The notes below the pieces were generated by a model, which searched no databases, was not told the origin of the DNA, and saw only the letters and a list, made by a program, of their open reading frames with translations. Below are positions 35,101-45,333 of a DNA stretch of 64,000 nt, one piece after another. Numbering within the stretch: the stretch's first letter is position 1; each line of letters begins with the position of its first letter. Where the stretch lies: the NCBI GenBank assembly GCA_031308135.1, contig JAHLJT010000631.1, forward strand, positions 191,970,955 to 192,034,954, given 5' to 3'. A program made the translations under genes and the position numbers. Source of the DNA: Acheta domesticus. Lineage: Eukaryota > Arthropoda > Insecta > Orthoptera > Gryllidae.

Positions 35101-35897
35101 TAATTAACCACATAACTAATGAAGCGAATTTAAAATAATTGTTTCTTGTATCTAGACTCGCATTTTTTAAGTATATATATTTACAAAATATATTCCAGCA
35201 AATTTCAGAGGTATTTAACACTTCATGAGATATCACCAACTAAGAAATTCAATATTCTCAAATTTTTAATTTGGTATAATTTTTTCAATATTAATTGTAT
35301 ATAGTTCATTCTGCAAGAACAGGCAGTTTTGGTTCCACACCATCCAAAAAACATGATGTAAGCCTGCCGTTCAAATACTGCCAAGCTTTTCCCCACACAA
35401 TTCTCGAATCTTTCTGCTTCAGGTAATGTTTTTCCTTTCTATATTTGACATGATGATGCAACAAATTTAAATCGTAGGACGAATTTATTGTTCGTTGCAC
35501 GGATTCATGATGTAATGTTCAGATTGCTCGCTTTACATCGCTGAGACATCGCTGAATCTTCGCTCAGTTTCCGGACGGTTTTCAAGAAATTTTAGGGCTA
35601 CAAAGCGGGTTTGCGGCATTTTATCTGGAGAGCTCGCGTTTCACCAGCTTTTTCATCTCGCAAATGCCTCACCATCATTCTTCATTTCATTAATAAAACC
35701 CACACAATTAAATAAATTTATATAATCCAGCTCAGGGAATGGCGTTGTAACAATCGTCACATAATAGGTAGCTTTTCATTGTGAATTTGGTTGATTTGAT
35801 TAAGTTGATTCCCAAGTATCTGCAAATATTTTTTGTTGTTTATTCTCAGTTCACTCAGTTTCCGTTACTAGATTCCGTTGCTAGTTTTCCGGGGTTT
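32160..35897. other. AT-rich intergenic DNA, mostly featureless
   Basis: About 3.7 kb with no protein-like frame. A short (TTTTA)n run is at 32823-32845. A GC-richer, complex patch at 34230-34480 could be constrained non-coding DNA, without proof. No paired termini were found. Confidence 0.45.
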
Positions 35898-36190
35898 CTT
35901 GTATCAACACCGGGCGCATGGCGGAGCAGAACCCCAACAAGCGGGCAATGGGCCGCGCACGATCTTTCCTTCCTCTTCCCTGTTCTATTCTCAGCCATTA
36001 CTTTCACACACGCTCTCGTGCACTACACTACCACATTTGACGGGAGACCAATCAGGCTTAGAGATTATGCCGGCTGGGGCAGATGCCTCTCTGGTGGAAG
36101 GCACCTGTTTTGGGAAAAATCCCCAAAGCCGACGAAGGTTAGTGCCGGATCCCTCCAACCAACGGGGAAAGATCACCGCCACCTCCCGCG
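35898..36190. repeat. dispersed repeat family R, copy 1 (copy 2 at 38542-38830, copy 3 at 43305-43585)
   Basis: This ~290-bp segment at the start of the duplicated unit also resembles 43305-43585. All share GTATCAA near the start, a GCGCACGATC / CCGCGCGTATTC stretch, CCTCTTC..TGTTCTAT..TCTC, ACTACACTACCACA / ATCACACTACCACACATG followed by GGGAG, and AACGGGGAAAGATCACCGCCA / AGCGGAAGAGAACACCGCCA at the end. It is a repeat family of unknown class; no open frame is conserved. Confidence 0.55.
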
Positions 36191-36260
36191 AGAAAAAAAT
36201 GCACTACACTTATGGTACGAAGTTGACATGTCCAGAATCACTAATTAATTAATCAGTTTC

Positions 36261-36487
36261 GTGACGCCGTGTCGAGGGTAGTAATGCCAACGTTCCGACC
36301 ATCACTGTCTCAACGTGGAGTCACCCGGACAGCTGCGAGCCTTCACATGACTGGCCCCGGAATCCTACGATTGCATTTCATAAGATCACGTGATTGTCGA
36401 AACGTCGGCATCACTACCCTCGACGTGTCGTCACCCGGACAGCCGAGAGCCTTCACATGAATCTAGGCGCGGAATCCTACGATTGCC
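36261..36487. mobile_element. Penelope-like terminal module, inverted plus direct copies (repeated at 38902-39127)
   Basis: The segment 36396-36434 (starting GTCGAAACGTCGGCATCAC) is the inverted complement of 36261-36300 (starting GTGACGCCGTGTCGAGGGTA). In addition GTCACCCGGACAGC..GAGCCTTCACATGA plus GGAATCCTACGATTGC occurs twice in direct orientation (36320-36374 and 36430-36487). The same words occur at 42711-42828. GAAACGTCGGC following a short hairpin is characteristic of hammerhead-bearing termini of Penelope-like retroelements. No reverse transcriptase or GIY-YIG domain is present, so this is a terminal fragment. Confidence 0.5.
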
Positions 36488-36834
36488 GCCTACCTTCCAT
36501 CTGGCTGTGTCGCCCTCAGTGATTTTCATTCTGTTTCCTCGACCTTCTGCTCCCCCCTTCCTCTACATCTGGCAAAGAAACGTGTGCGACGTTGGCGCCT
36601 TGTCTTCGGTCGCCCCCCCCTCCCGAGTCACCTGGCGCCACCTGGCGACGCGAGCGGCGACGCTAACTTCGACGGAGTTCGCAGCTGCGAATTAGTGCAT
36701 TTATTCGCGCCTCTTGCAGGAACTTCATGAAAATCGCATTACAGACATAAATGCTCTTCCACGTCGGCTGGCGCCTACCTGTGTGGGCGCACCTCGTTTG
36801 CTGTTCCGCCTGTATTGTTGGAAATGCAGACAGA

Positions 36835-36936
36835 CCGTTTACAGTTCAGACTGAAATTGGAAATTCAGACTGTCCGTGGCCGTTTACAGTTCAGACTGAA
36901 TTGGAAATTGACTGCCCGTGGCCGTTTACAGTTTTA
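36835..36936. repeat. ~45-bp tandem repeat, 2.3 units (also at 39473-39574)
   Basis: The unit begins CCGTTTACAGTTCAGACTGA and ends in CCGTGG; it is repeated at 36835, 36880 and partly at 36922. The second copy of the large duplication carries the same array with small length differences. Confidence 0.85.
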
Positions 36937-38049
36937 AGTTGCCATGTTTCCATTGTGTTATTGAAAAGGGCTTTTTTGTTTACCATCATTACAAACGACC
37001 TTTTCTGCTACAAGAAATCGTTCATAATCAAGAATTTTACGGACAAATAGTGACGTATTAGCATTTTACGGCACGAATGATTGCGTCATTACACGTTCAG
37101 GCAATCGCAAACGACAGAATCGTGGAGAAGTAAAGAAAAACGGAACGTTTTCTCGCACAGATGTCAAATACTCGAGACATCACAAGAAAGTTGTTTCACA
37201 AAAGCGAGATTGATTCTTTTATAAATTTAAAATGCCGTTATACAAAAGAATCGTGTATGAAACGTATAATGTTGCACTATTGCATTCGTTTCGAAAACTC
37301 GCTCGTCGCTCGGTTTCAAAGACGTCTTCCAGCAATAAAGCTTAACATTATAAACTAATTACAGAAACTACTGTTAATGTTCAATAGATGTTAATGTAAC
37401 TGTTGTGAGTAGAGAATAATCCAGCTGATGAAACAAATATGAGATGAGATGGAATAAAAACTCTGATGTGAGTTACACAATTTAGATGTTACCGCTATTG
37501 TTTAAGCAAAAGAGACACGACAAAGTAATCAGTGACTTAAATGCTGAGTACTACTATACCAATCCAGTAGTGTTCCTTGTTTTTGATTTGCATATTTATT
37601 GCAGTAGTTTTGTCGCAACAATTATTTTGTACTCTGCTTAATATTGTCATCATTTTAGGTGAAGGGGAATTGGTTCATTATTTGGTTCCATTGGTTCATT
37701 ATTTGAAAATATCTACATTGTAACTCGTATTCAGAAAATTTGGCGAATAATAGTGTTCTTAATTTCACATTGCCCTTTCATCCCTATTCCAAACGCCACC
37801 TGATAACATGACTGGTTTGTGAAAAGTGACATAGAAAGTCTCTTCTACACATTTATTTTAAATTCTCTCCATACACTAAAATATTACACTACACCACATG
37901 TAGTAATTCCATCAAATATTCTATCAAACACGAACACGCGCCATTCACACTGAAAAAGGTACCCCCCTCCCCCCCAAAAAAACAACTCACATTTTCCCTG
38001 TCAACAAAAGACCATGCTGGAAAAGGTCAGAAGTATATCGGTCGGTAAA

Positions 38050-38522
38050 CACGTAACGAGGTCGCGATGGGCGATTTCCGGAAGCGGCATTGTGGGCGGC
38101 GTTCGCCCGCCGCCGGCGCGCGGTCGCTCTGAATACGCGCGGCGCGTTGCCCGCGCGTGCGGCGCCGGGCCGAGATCGCAATCTCCATTGGGCGCGCGGG
38201 CCGGGCGCCGCGCAGCGCCGCGCTGCGCCGCAGCCGCCCGTGAAAAGAGCCGGCTCCAGCCGCTTCCCACGCCCACTAGCCGCCCCACCTCGCCCCGCCC
38301 ACCCCGCGCTGCCGAATTGAAAGTCCGAAATTTCGGAGCGCGCAGAACGGAGAGGACGCGCATGAATTATACATGGAAAGGGTTCCCAACCGTTGGGTAT
38401 GGGGGCGGTAGGGGTGGGGGTGTGGGGTGGGTACTGAGCGTACGTGAGGATAACGACCGCTGGGGCGGGGAGGTGGTGGGGAGCGGCGAGGAGGGCTGCC
38501 ATGCTGATAGGAAGGCTACGGG
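38050..38522. promoter_or_regulatory. CpG-rich island inside the duplicated unit (also at 40690-41161)
   Basis: A dense CpG block (GCGCCGCGCAGCGCCGCGCT near 38208) is bordered by AT-rich DNA on the left. Overlapping open frames on both strands (up to 171 codons) encode Arg/Ala/Pro-rich peptides without domains, and they change between the two copies because of single-base indels. That argues against coding function. The composition suits an unmethylated CpG island or a GC-rich repeat. Confidence 0.4.
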
Positions 38523-38541
38523 GAGCTAGGGGCGGAAGGCT

Positions 38542-41161
38542 CTTGTATCAACACCGGGCGCATGGCGGAGCAGAACCCCAACAAGCGGGCAATGGGCCGC
38601 GCACGATCTTTCCTTCCTCTTCCCTGTTCTATTCTCAGCCATTACTTTCACACACGCTCTCGTGCACTACACTACCACATTTGACGGGAGACCAATCAGC
38701 TTAGAGATTATGCCGGCTGGGGCAGTGCCTCTCTGGTGGAAGGCACCTGTTTGGGAAAAATCCCCAAAAGCGACGAAGGTTAGTGCCGGATCCCTCCAAC
38801 CAACGGGGAAAGATCACCGCCACCTCCCGCGAGAAAAAAATGCACTACACTTATGGTACGAAGTTGACATGTCCAGAATCACTAATTAATTAATCAGTTT
38901 CGTGACGCCGTGTCGAGGGTAGTAATGCCAACGTTCCGACCATCACTGTCTCAACGTGGAGTCACCCGGACAGCTGCGAGCCTTCACATGACTGGCCCCG
39001 GAATCCTACGATTGCATTTCATAAGATCACGTGATTGTCGAAACGTCGGCATCACTACCCTCGACGTGTCGTCACCCGGACAGCCGAGAGCCTTCACATG
39101 AATCTAGGCGCGGAATCCTACGATTGCCGCCTACCTTCCATCTGGCTGTGTCGCCCTCAGTGATTTTCATTCTGTTTCCTCGACCTTCTGCTCCCCCCTT
39201 CCTCTACATCTGGCAAAGAAACGTGTGCGACGTTGGCGCCTTGTCTTCGGTCGCCCCCCCCTCCCGAGTCACCTGGCGCCACCTGGCGACGAGCGGCGAC
39301 GCTAACTTCGACGGAGTTCGCAGCTGCGAATTGTGCATTTATTCGCGCCTCTTGCAGGAACTTCATGAAAATCGCATTACAGACATAAATGCTCTTCCAC
39401 GTCGGCTGGCGCCTACCTGTGTGGGCGCACCTCGTTTGCTGTTCCGCCTGTATTGTTGGAAATGCAGACAGACCGTTTACAGTTCAGACTGAAATTGAAA
39501 TTCAGACTGTCCGTGGCCGTTTACAGTTCAGACTGAAATTGGAAATTGACTGCCCGTGGCCGTTTACAGTTTTAAGTTGCCATGTTTCCATTGTGTTATT
39601 GAAAAGGGCTTTTTTGTTTACCATCATTACAAACGACCTTTTCTGCTACAAGAAATCGTTCATAATCAAGAATTTTACGGACAAATAGTGACGTATTAGC
39701 ATTTTACGGCACGAATGATTGCGTCATTACACGTTCAGGCAATCGCAAACGACAGAATCGTGGAGAAGTAAAGAAAAACGGAACGTTTTCTCGCACAGAT
39801 GTCAAATACTCGAGACATCACAAGAAAGTTGTTTCACAAAAGCGAGATTGATTCTTTTATAAATTTAAAATGCCGTTATACAAAAGAATCGTGTATGAAA
39901 CGTATAATGTTGCACTATTGCATTCGTTTCGAAAAACTCGCTCGTCGCTCGGTTTCAAAAGACGTCTTCCAGCAATAAAGCTTAACATTATAAACTAATT
40001 ACAGAAACTACTGTTAATGTTCAATAGATGTTAATGTAACTGTTGTGAGTAGAGAATAATCCAGCTGATGAAACAAATATGAGATGAGATGGAATAAAAC
40101 TCTGATGTGAGTTACACAATTTAGATGTTACCGCTATTGTTTAAGCAAAAGAGACACGACAAAGTAATCAGTGACTTAAATGCTGAGTACTACTATACCA
40201 ATCCAGTAGTGTTCCTTGTTTTTGATTTGCATATTTATTGCAGTAGTTTTGTCGCAACAATTATTTTGTACTCTGCTTAATATTGTCATCATTTTAGGTG
40301 AAGGGGAATTGGTTCATTATTTGGTTCCATTGGTTCATTATTTGAAAATATCTACATTGTAACTCGTATTCAGAAAATTTGGCGAATAATAGTGTTCTTA
40401 ATTTCACATTGCCCTTTCATCCCTATTCCAAACGCCACCTGATAACATGACTGGTTTGTGAAAGTGACATAGAAAGTCTCTTCTACACATTTATTTTAAA
40501 TTCTCTCCATACACTAAAATATTACACTACACCACATGTAGTAATTCCATCAAATATTCTATCAAACACGAACACGCGCCATTCACACTGAAAAGGTACC
40601 CCCTCCCCCCCAAAAAAACAACTCACATTTTCCCTGTCAACAAAAGACCATGCTGGAAAAGGTCAGAAGTATATCGGTCGGTAAACACGTAACGAGGTCG
40701 CGATGGGCGATTTCCGGAAGCGGCATTGTGGGCGGCGTTCGCCCGCCGCCGGCGCGCGGTCGCTCTGAATACGCGCGGCGCGTTGCCCGCGCGTGCGGGC
40801 GCCGGGCCGAGATCGCAATCTCCATTGGGCGCGCGGGCCGGGCGCCGCGCAGCGCCGCGCTGCGCCGCAGCCGCCCGTGAAAAGAGCCGGCTCCAGCCGC
40901 TTCCCACGCCCACTAGCCGCCCCACCTCGCCCCGCCCACCCCGCGCTGCCGAATTGAAAGTCCGAAATTTCGGAGCGCGCAGAACGGAGAGGACGCGCAT
41001 GAATTATACATGGAAAGGGTTCCCAACCGTTGGGTATGGGGGCGGTAGGGGTGGGGGTGTGGGGTGGGTACTGAGCGTACGTGAGGATAACGACCGCTGG
41101 GGCGGGGAGGTGGTGGGGAGCGGCGAGGAGGGCTGCCATGCTGATAGGAAGGGCTACGGGG
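38542..41161 (+). repeat. 2.6-kb tandem duplication, copy 2
   Basis: This is the second copy of the unit at 35898-38522, in direct orientation. Only this copy continues into the GTGGC minisatellite at 41227; copy 1 breaks off after GCTACGGGG. It contains the same Penelope-like module (38902-39127), ~45-bp repeat (39473-39574) and CpG island (40690-41161). Confidence 0.93.
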
Positions 41162-41226
41162 TATGGTGGATTGAACGGAGGCGGGTCAAAGAAGGGATGG
41201 GAGGAATGGGGTGTGATAGTGAAGGT

Positions 41227-41650
41227 CGTGGCGTGGCGTGGCGTGGAGGGGCTTGACGGGAGGGGCTTGACGGGAGGGGCTTGGCGGGGAGGGGGCGTGG
41301 CGTCGGGTGGAGGGGCGTGGCGACGGGTGGAGGGGCGTGGCGTGGCGTGGAGGGGCGTGGCGTGGAGGGGCGTGGCGTGGAGGGGCGTGGCGTGGAGGGG
41401 CGTGGCGTGGCGTGGAGGGGCGTGGCGTGGAGTGGCGTGGCGTGGAGGGGCGTGGCGTGGCGTGGCGTGGAGGGGCGTGGCGTGGCGTGGCGTGGCGTGG
41501 AGGGGCGTGGCGTGGCGGGAAGGGGCGTGGCGTGGCGTGGAGGGGCGTGGCGTGGCGTGGAGGGGCGTGGCGTGGAGATGCGTGGCGTGGCGTGGAGGGG
41601 CGTGGCGTGGCGGGGAGGGGCCTCGCGGGGTGGCGTGGTGGGGAGGGGCG
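41227..41650. repeat. GTGGC/GGAGGGGC minisatellite
   Basis: About 420 bp are built from the 5-mer GTGGC and the 10-mer GTGGAGGGGC in irregular order (for example CGTGGCGTGGAGGGGCGTGG). Frames stay open on both strands and produce Gly-Val-Ala-Trp-Arg- and Arg-His-Ala-Thr-Pro-type repeats up to ~206 codons, which are artefacts of the stop-free unit. Degenerate GGCGGGGTGAGG-like words continue to about 41950. Confidence 0.9.
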
Positions 41651-42350
41651 GGACAAAGCGAAACATGCGAAGTCGGGAAGCTCGGACGAGATGCGGCCTG
41701 AACCTGGCGGGTTGAGGCCGAGTCGGGGCGGGGTGAGGCCAGCTGGGGCGGGGTGAGGCGATTTGGGACGAAGCAGAGCGAATTGATGCTGATCAGGGTA
41801 GTTGAGACGTGGCGGAATGATTTGGGGCGTGGTGGGACGAGTTAGTTCGGAACGGGTCGAGTTGCGCCAAGGTGGGACGGGTTGGGGCGAGGCGGGGTGA
41901 GACGGGGCGAGGTGGTGCAGGGTGGAGCGAGGCGGAGCGAAAAGGAGATCTCAACGATGTGCAGAGAAGGCGGTGTGGCGAGGTGGGGTGAGCCGGAAGT
42001 GCGGGTTAGGGTGAGGAGGAACGGAGCCGTTCAGTGGCGGGGGTTGTGGCTGCTGCTCGTGAATAACCGCTTCGTTTCCAGGGGGGTCAAGGGGACAGCC
42101 GCCATTGGGGTGGTGGAGTGCGTGGGCGTCTGCGAGGGAAAGGGACGGCGCGCGCGCGCGAAATACGAAGCGTGAGGCCGCGGGAGCGAAAAGAGCATTT
42201 CGATGCTCATTACGTGTTGGGCTGGCGTGCTGCAATGACCGCCACCCTACAAAAGCAAAGAGTCGCTACCGAGCGTTGCCGAACGACGCATATCTTTCCG
42301 GGCGAGTCGTACAGCAAAGCCACTGGTTCATTCATGGACAGTGAGAACAG
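41650..42350. other. degenerate G-rich repeat then CpG-rich DNA
   Basis: 41650-41950 carries loosely repeated GGGGCGAGGYGGGGTGAG-like words. 41950-42350 is more complex CpG-rich DNA with a (GC)n run near 42148-42160. No protein-like frame is convincing. Confidence 0.5.
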
Positions 42351-42700
42351 TGAGTCATAAATGAAGATTCATTTATGAACAGTGCCATCCATATTACTTG
42401 ACGTTTACTTTCTCGTGTGCGGTTTACTTCAGCTTAAGCTGATCAAAACTTTCAATGTTTTAGTATTCAATTACAGTATGTTTCTGAACTTGCAAAAAAA
42501 ATCAAAATACAAAGTCTAGTTAATGTGTACTACTAATTAATAAACGTCATTGCCTCGGTATGCCATTTATCACTCGCAACATAGTTTCTATGCTCTCTTT
42601 CCCTTCCGGAAAATGTTGAGTTCTCCCATTCAAGGCATTATTGCATTGTCGTTCAACTTCGCATTTAATTTCTATAATGTTGTAGTATTTTGAGATGTAA
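42350..42700. other. AT-rich DNA, no feature seen
   Basis: No supported feature between the CpG-rich patch and the Penelope-like module. Confidence 0.4.
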
Positions 42701-42710
42701 AATTATATCC

Positions 42711-42828
42711 CTGAGGAAGACCACGACAAGATGGTCGAAACGTCGGCAACACAGCCTTCGACGCGGCGTCACCCGGACAGCCAAGATCATCCACATGACT
42801 CCGGCCGCGGAAGCCTACGACTTCATGT
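42711..42828 (+). ncRNA. Penelope-like module with hammerhead-ribozyme-like core, probably inactive
   Basis: CTGAGGA at 42711-42717 matches the CUGANGA core of hammerhead ribozymes. A GACCA/TGGTC stem II follows, then GAAA at 42737-42740. A short ACG/CGT stem III is closed by CGTC (42767-42770), giving a GUC cleavage triplet. The following ACCCGGACAGCC should pair with DNA just before CTGAGGA to form stem I, but that partner is absent, so self-cleavage is doubtful. The module continues with CATGACTCCGGCCGCGGAAG to 42828, matching the modules at 36.3 and 38.9 kb. Hammerheads of this kind are known from Penelope-like elements. Confidence 0.4.
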
Positions 42829-42882
42829 AAAATTATACGTTTATTAGAAGTCTGGAAGTATCTTACTAGTGCGATATTATAA

Positions 42883-43050
42883 TTCAGTAGTTAGCTCAGG
42901 TCTAGCACTGCCTCTGTTTCTGCAGCGCCCCTGGCCGGAAGGTCTTAGGGTTCGAGTTCCATCGGTGGCGGATTTTCGCTAATAGAATTCAGATGAATTT
43001 TGTCTGCAATCGAGAATTCTAGCGGCCGGCTGTTCTGCTCCATAGTTTTT
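42883..43050 (+). mobile_element. tRNA-derived SINE, plus strand
   Basis: A tRNA-like head carries a box A-like TTAGCTCAGGTCTAGC at 42891-42906 and a box B GGTTCGAGTTCC at 42949-42960, at spacing suitable for RNA polymerase III. The body runs to a T-rich tail with TTG/TTTTTTG words starting about 43050. The head cannot fold as a functional tRNA end to end, so a SINE is preferred over a tRNA gene. Confidence 0.6.
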
Positions 43051-43290
43051 CATTTTTTGTTGTTTATTGTTGTTTTTTGTTGTTGTTTTTTTGTATTTAG
43101 GGTCGCGTGAACTTCTAGGTCATTAGCGACCACTATTGGATTTTAACGTTATGGATGAAATGGATATGGTAGTGATAGGGGGTGAAAGGACGAACACATA
43201 CTACCATGCCCGAGACGGGACTCGAACCCGCGACCCTTCTGTCCGAAATAGCTATCGGCAATCTCTTAGCGATCTCGGCCCCAGGCCGGC
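43045..43290 (-). mobile_element. tRNA-derived SINE, minus strand, facing the previous one
   Basis: Read on the minus strand from about 43290, GGCCGAGATCGCTAAGAG resembles the box A region of tRNA-Ser/Leu (GGCCGAG..TAAG). GGTTCGAGTCC at 43228-43218 is a perfect box B, followed by CCGTCTCGGGCATGG. A ~110-bp body leads to an A/AAC-rich tail at about 43095-43045. The tail is shared with, or abuts, the T-rich end of the plus-strand SINE, so the two elements face each other. Confidence 0.65.
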
Positions 43291-43304
43291 TTTTCATCGT
43301 TTCT

Positions 43305-43585
43305 CCAAACCGGTATCAAGCGAATGTTAGAGAAATATCGTAGCAAACAGGACAGAGACCGCGCGTATTCTTTTTTTTTTCCTCTTCTTTGTTCTATCTT
43401 CTCCTCTTACACGCCGTACATACATCACACTACCACACATGCGGGGAGCTTAGGTCTTGTCCCTAATGGGTGATGTCCATATAGAGGAGATACCTAGAGA
43501 GGTAAGACTCCAGCAACCCGCGTGTAGGTCGGCACCGAACTCTCCGTCCAGCGGAAGAGAACACCGCCAGCTCATCGAATAAAAC
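43305..43585. repeat. dispersed repeat family R, copy 3
   Basis: This resembles 35898-36190 and 38542-38830 over ~280 bp with many substitutions; the shared words are described at copy 1. It directly precedes the palindromic MITE copy B and follows the SINE pair, so several repeats are stacked here. Confidence 0.5.
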
Positions 43586-43596
43586 AGTAACGCAAC

Positions 43597-43830
43597 TATA
43601 GTGCATTTTATAACTTTGCCTCTCATGATCCATCTTCACGATGGAATATGTCACGGCAATTCGCGTCTTTCTCAGGTGTGCCATTAGATGTCGCATGATC
43701 GCGAAAATATCAAGTAGTGCTTGCCATCATGCGACATTTAACGGCAGGACCGAAAAAGACGCGAAATGCTGTGTGATATTCCATTTGGCCATAGGGGCTT
43801 GAGGGGCAAAGTTATAAAAATCGCACTATA
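43597..43830. mobile_element. palindromic MITE, copy B
   Basis: The left end (43597-43620, TATAGTGCATTTTATAACTT plus TGCC) mirrors the right end (43805-43830, complement TATAGTGCGATTTTTATAAC plus TTTGCC) with a one-base gap. Internal GATGGAATATGTCACGGCAA (43643) is mirrored by GTGTGATATTCCAT near 43785. It is about 234 bp with no coding frame. Same family as 5876-6110 and 47388-47644. Confidence 0.8.
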
Positions 43831-43834
43831 GCCA

Positions 43835-45330
43835 TAGCAGTTGACGTACTCAGAAACAATCAAACAATGAGTTAGTAATGATAAGTTGGGCTCACTAGTA
43901 AACGTAAAATATATTTCATTATAGTGCTTATCGATTAGCAATGCTTCTAGTAAAATATTTGTGCATTTGCCATTATTGTACGTTGTTAGTGGAGTTTCAC
44001 TCGTTTTCCTTACTAACAACATGTCAATCAAGTTTCATTATACAAATCCTGTGATCCCCTCTTCACCTTATAAAACTTCTACGCTTCAAGAATGTAGTTT
44101 AATGAAATAGTGGTTTCTAGATTGCATGATTTGATGTGAAATATTGTGTACAGTAAAAATTAATGAATTATTGAAACAGCAATAAATATATGAAATACGA
44201 AATTTAGGTCTCACGTAAAAAATTGCGTAAAAATGTAGTTTCTTTGTTTTTCAGCTACATTTATTATTTCACGAACAATTTATTAGAGGAATAAATATTT
44301 TCAATTGCATTGTGCGGTAAACAAAATGAATTATGGAGCACATGAATAATGTGATGCACAAACAAAGAAATGTAAGTGCTTTCTAAACAGCGTGCATTAT
44401 TGAAATGCATAAACAACAAACGATAAATATAACAAATGCTCAGAGGTATTTACACTTTGGAACTACAGTTTTATAGGAAAACTACTCATTAATTTTCTTG
44501 ATATCTTCCTTTAGTTTGAGATTATTTGAAACAGTGTTACGGATAAGCGGATTTTTATGGCGGATTTTACTTTGTCATTATTAATTATTTTTATGTGCAG
44601 TGTAGAATAAAATTCACAAACGAGAAATGGTAAATAAAACCCACTTTATTTCATATAATAAATTATAATAAATAACCGGAAAACGAGATGAAAGTAAAAT
44701 ATGGAATTGACAAAAACTCCGAAAGGAAAAGAACAAAAGTTAAGACACAACATAGTATATGTAAGCGTGATATTTTTTAAAGGATTATGCTGGGCAAGAA
44801 TGACAAAAAAATGACAGAAGTCCCTTTATGAGTATTACGTCGATAAATCATCGTAAATATATTGTCGATAATCATCGTATCGTATTTACGACGATAAATC
44901 GACTAAGCAGGACTGCTAAGGGCTTGATTAATCCTATAAATTTGTCAAGAGAGGTCTCTTCAACTAAAGGAATTGAGATACATGACTCATGGAAAGGTGG
45001 TAGCAATCTTGAGTTGAATGATGATGTAGAAATGACGGGATGAGCGGCAGGGGAAACGAGAGAATCTTGAGAAAACCTGGCGCCAGCCCGCTCCGTGAAC
45101 CAAAAATTCCATCTGAATTGGCCGAAGACCGAAACTAGGTTCTAGCGATGGAAGGCGGTACACCATGCCCCCCCCCCGCCAAATGAATGCTTGCAAATAA
45201 TGATGCGTGTTCATAATTTTACATTTAAACCTAAATCACCAACAATTAAATATTAAATAGTATTCGCTAAATTAACAAATCATTGGTATTATCATATAAA
45301 ATATAAAATGACTGGCAACAACAGAATAGG
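43835..45330. other. AT-rich DNA with a short TCGATAA-rich cluster
   Basis: Mostly featureless AT-rich DNA. At about 44838-44905 several CGATAA/ATCATCG words form small palindromes. 45030-45165 is GC-richer and complex, ending in a C-run at 45168-45177; its nature is unknown. Confidence 0.45.
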
Positions 45331-45333
45331 ACC

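Larger units (their letters stand above)
35898..38522 (+). repeat. 2.6-kb tandem duplication, copy 1
   Basis: From CTTGTATCAACACCGGGCGC at 35898 to GCTACGGGG at 38522 this unit recurs at 38542-41161, at an offset of about 2640. By eye the copies differ at roughly fifteen places, nearly all one- or two-base indels, many in homopolymers (for example the C-run before CTCCCCCCC near 37965, and AAAAA versus AAAA near 37450). I saw almost no plain substitutions. A 19-nt filler (38523-38541) joins the copies. The unit contains Penelope-like modules, a 45-bp tandem repeat and a CpG-rich island, and no intact gene. Confidence 0.93.

Noticed and set aside
37987..38529. 171-codon frames on both strands, repeated at 40663-41256
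   Set aside because: They lie in a CpG-rich block and change frame between the two near-identical copies, so they are not maintained as protein.
41081..41756. Six overlapping open frames of 144-206 codons on both strands
   Set aside because: They are created by the GTGGC/GGAGGGGC minisatellite and have no credible start or domain.
43200..43290. A genuine minus-strand tRNA gene
   Set aside because: Box A and B are good, but the acceptor stem and anticodon arm do not fold convincingly, and a body plus A-rich tail follow, which fits a SINE.
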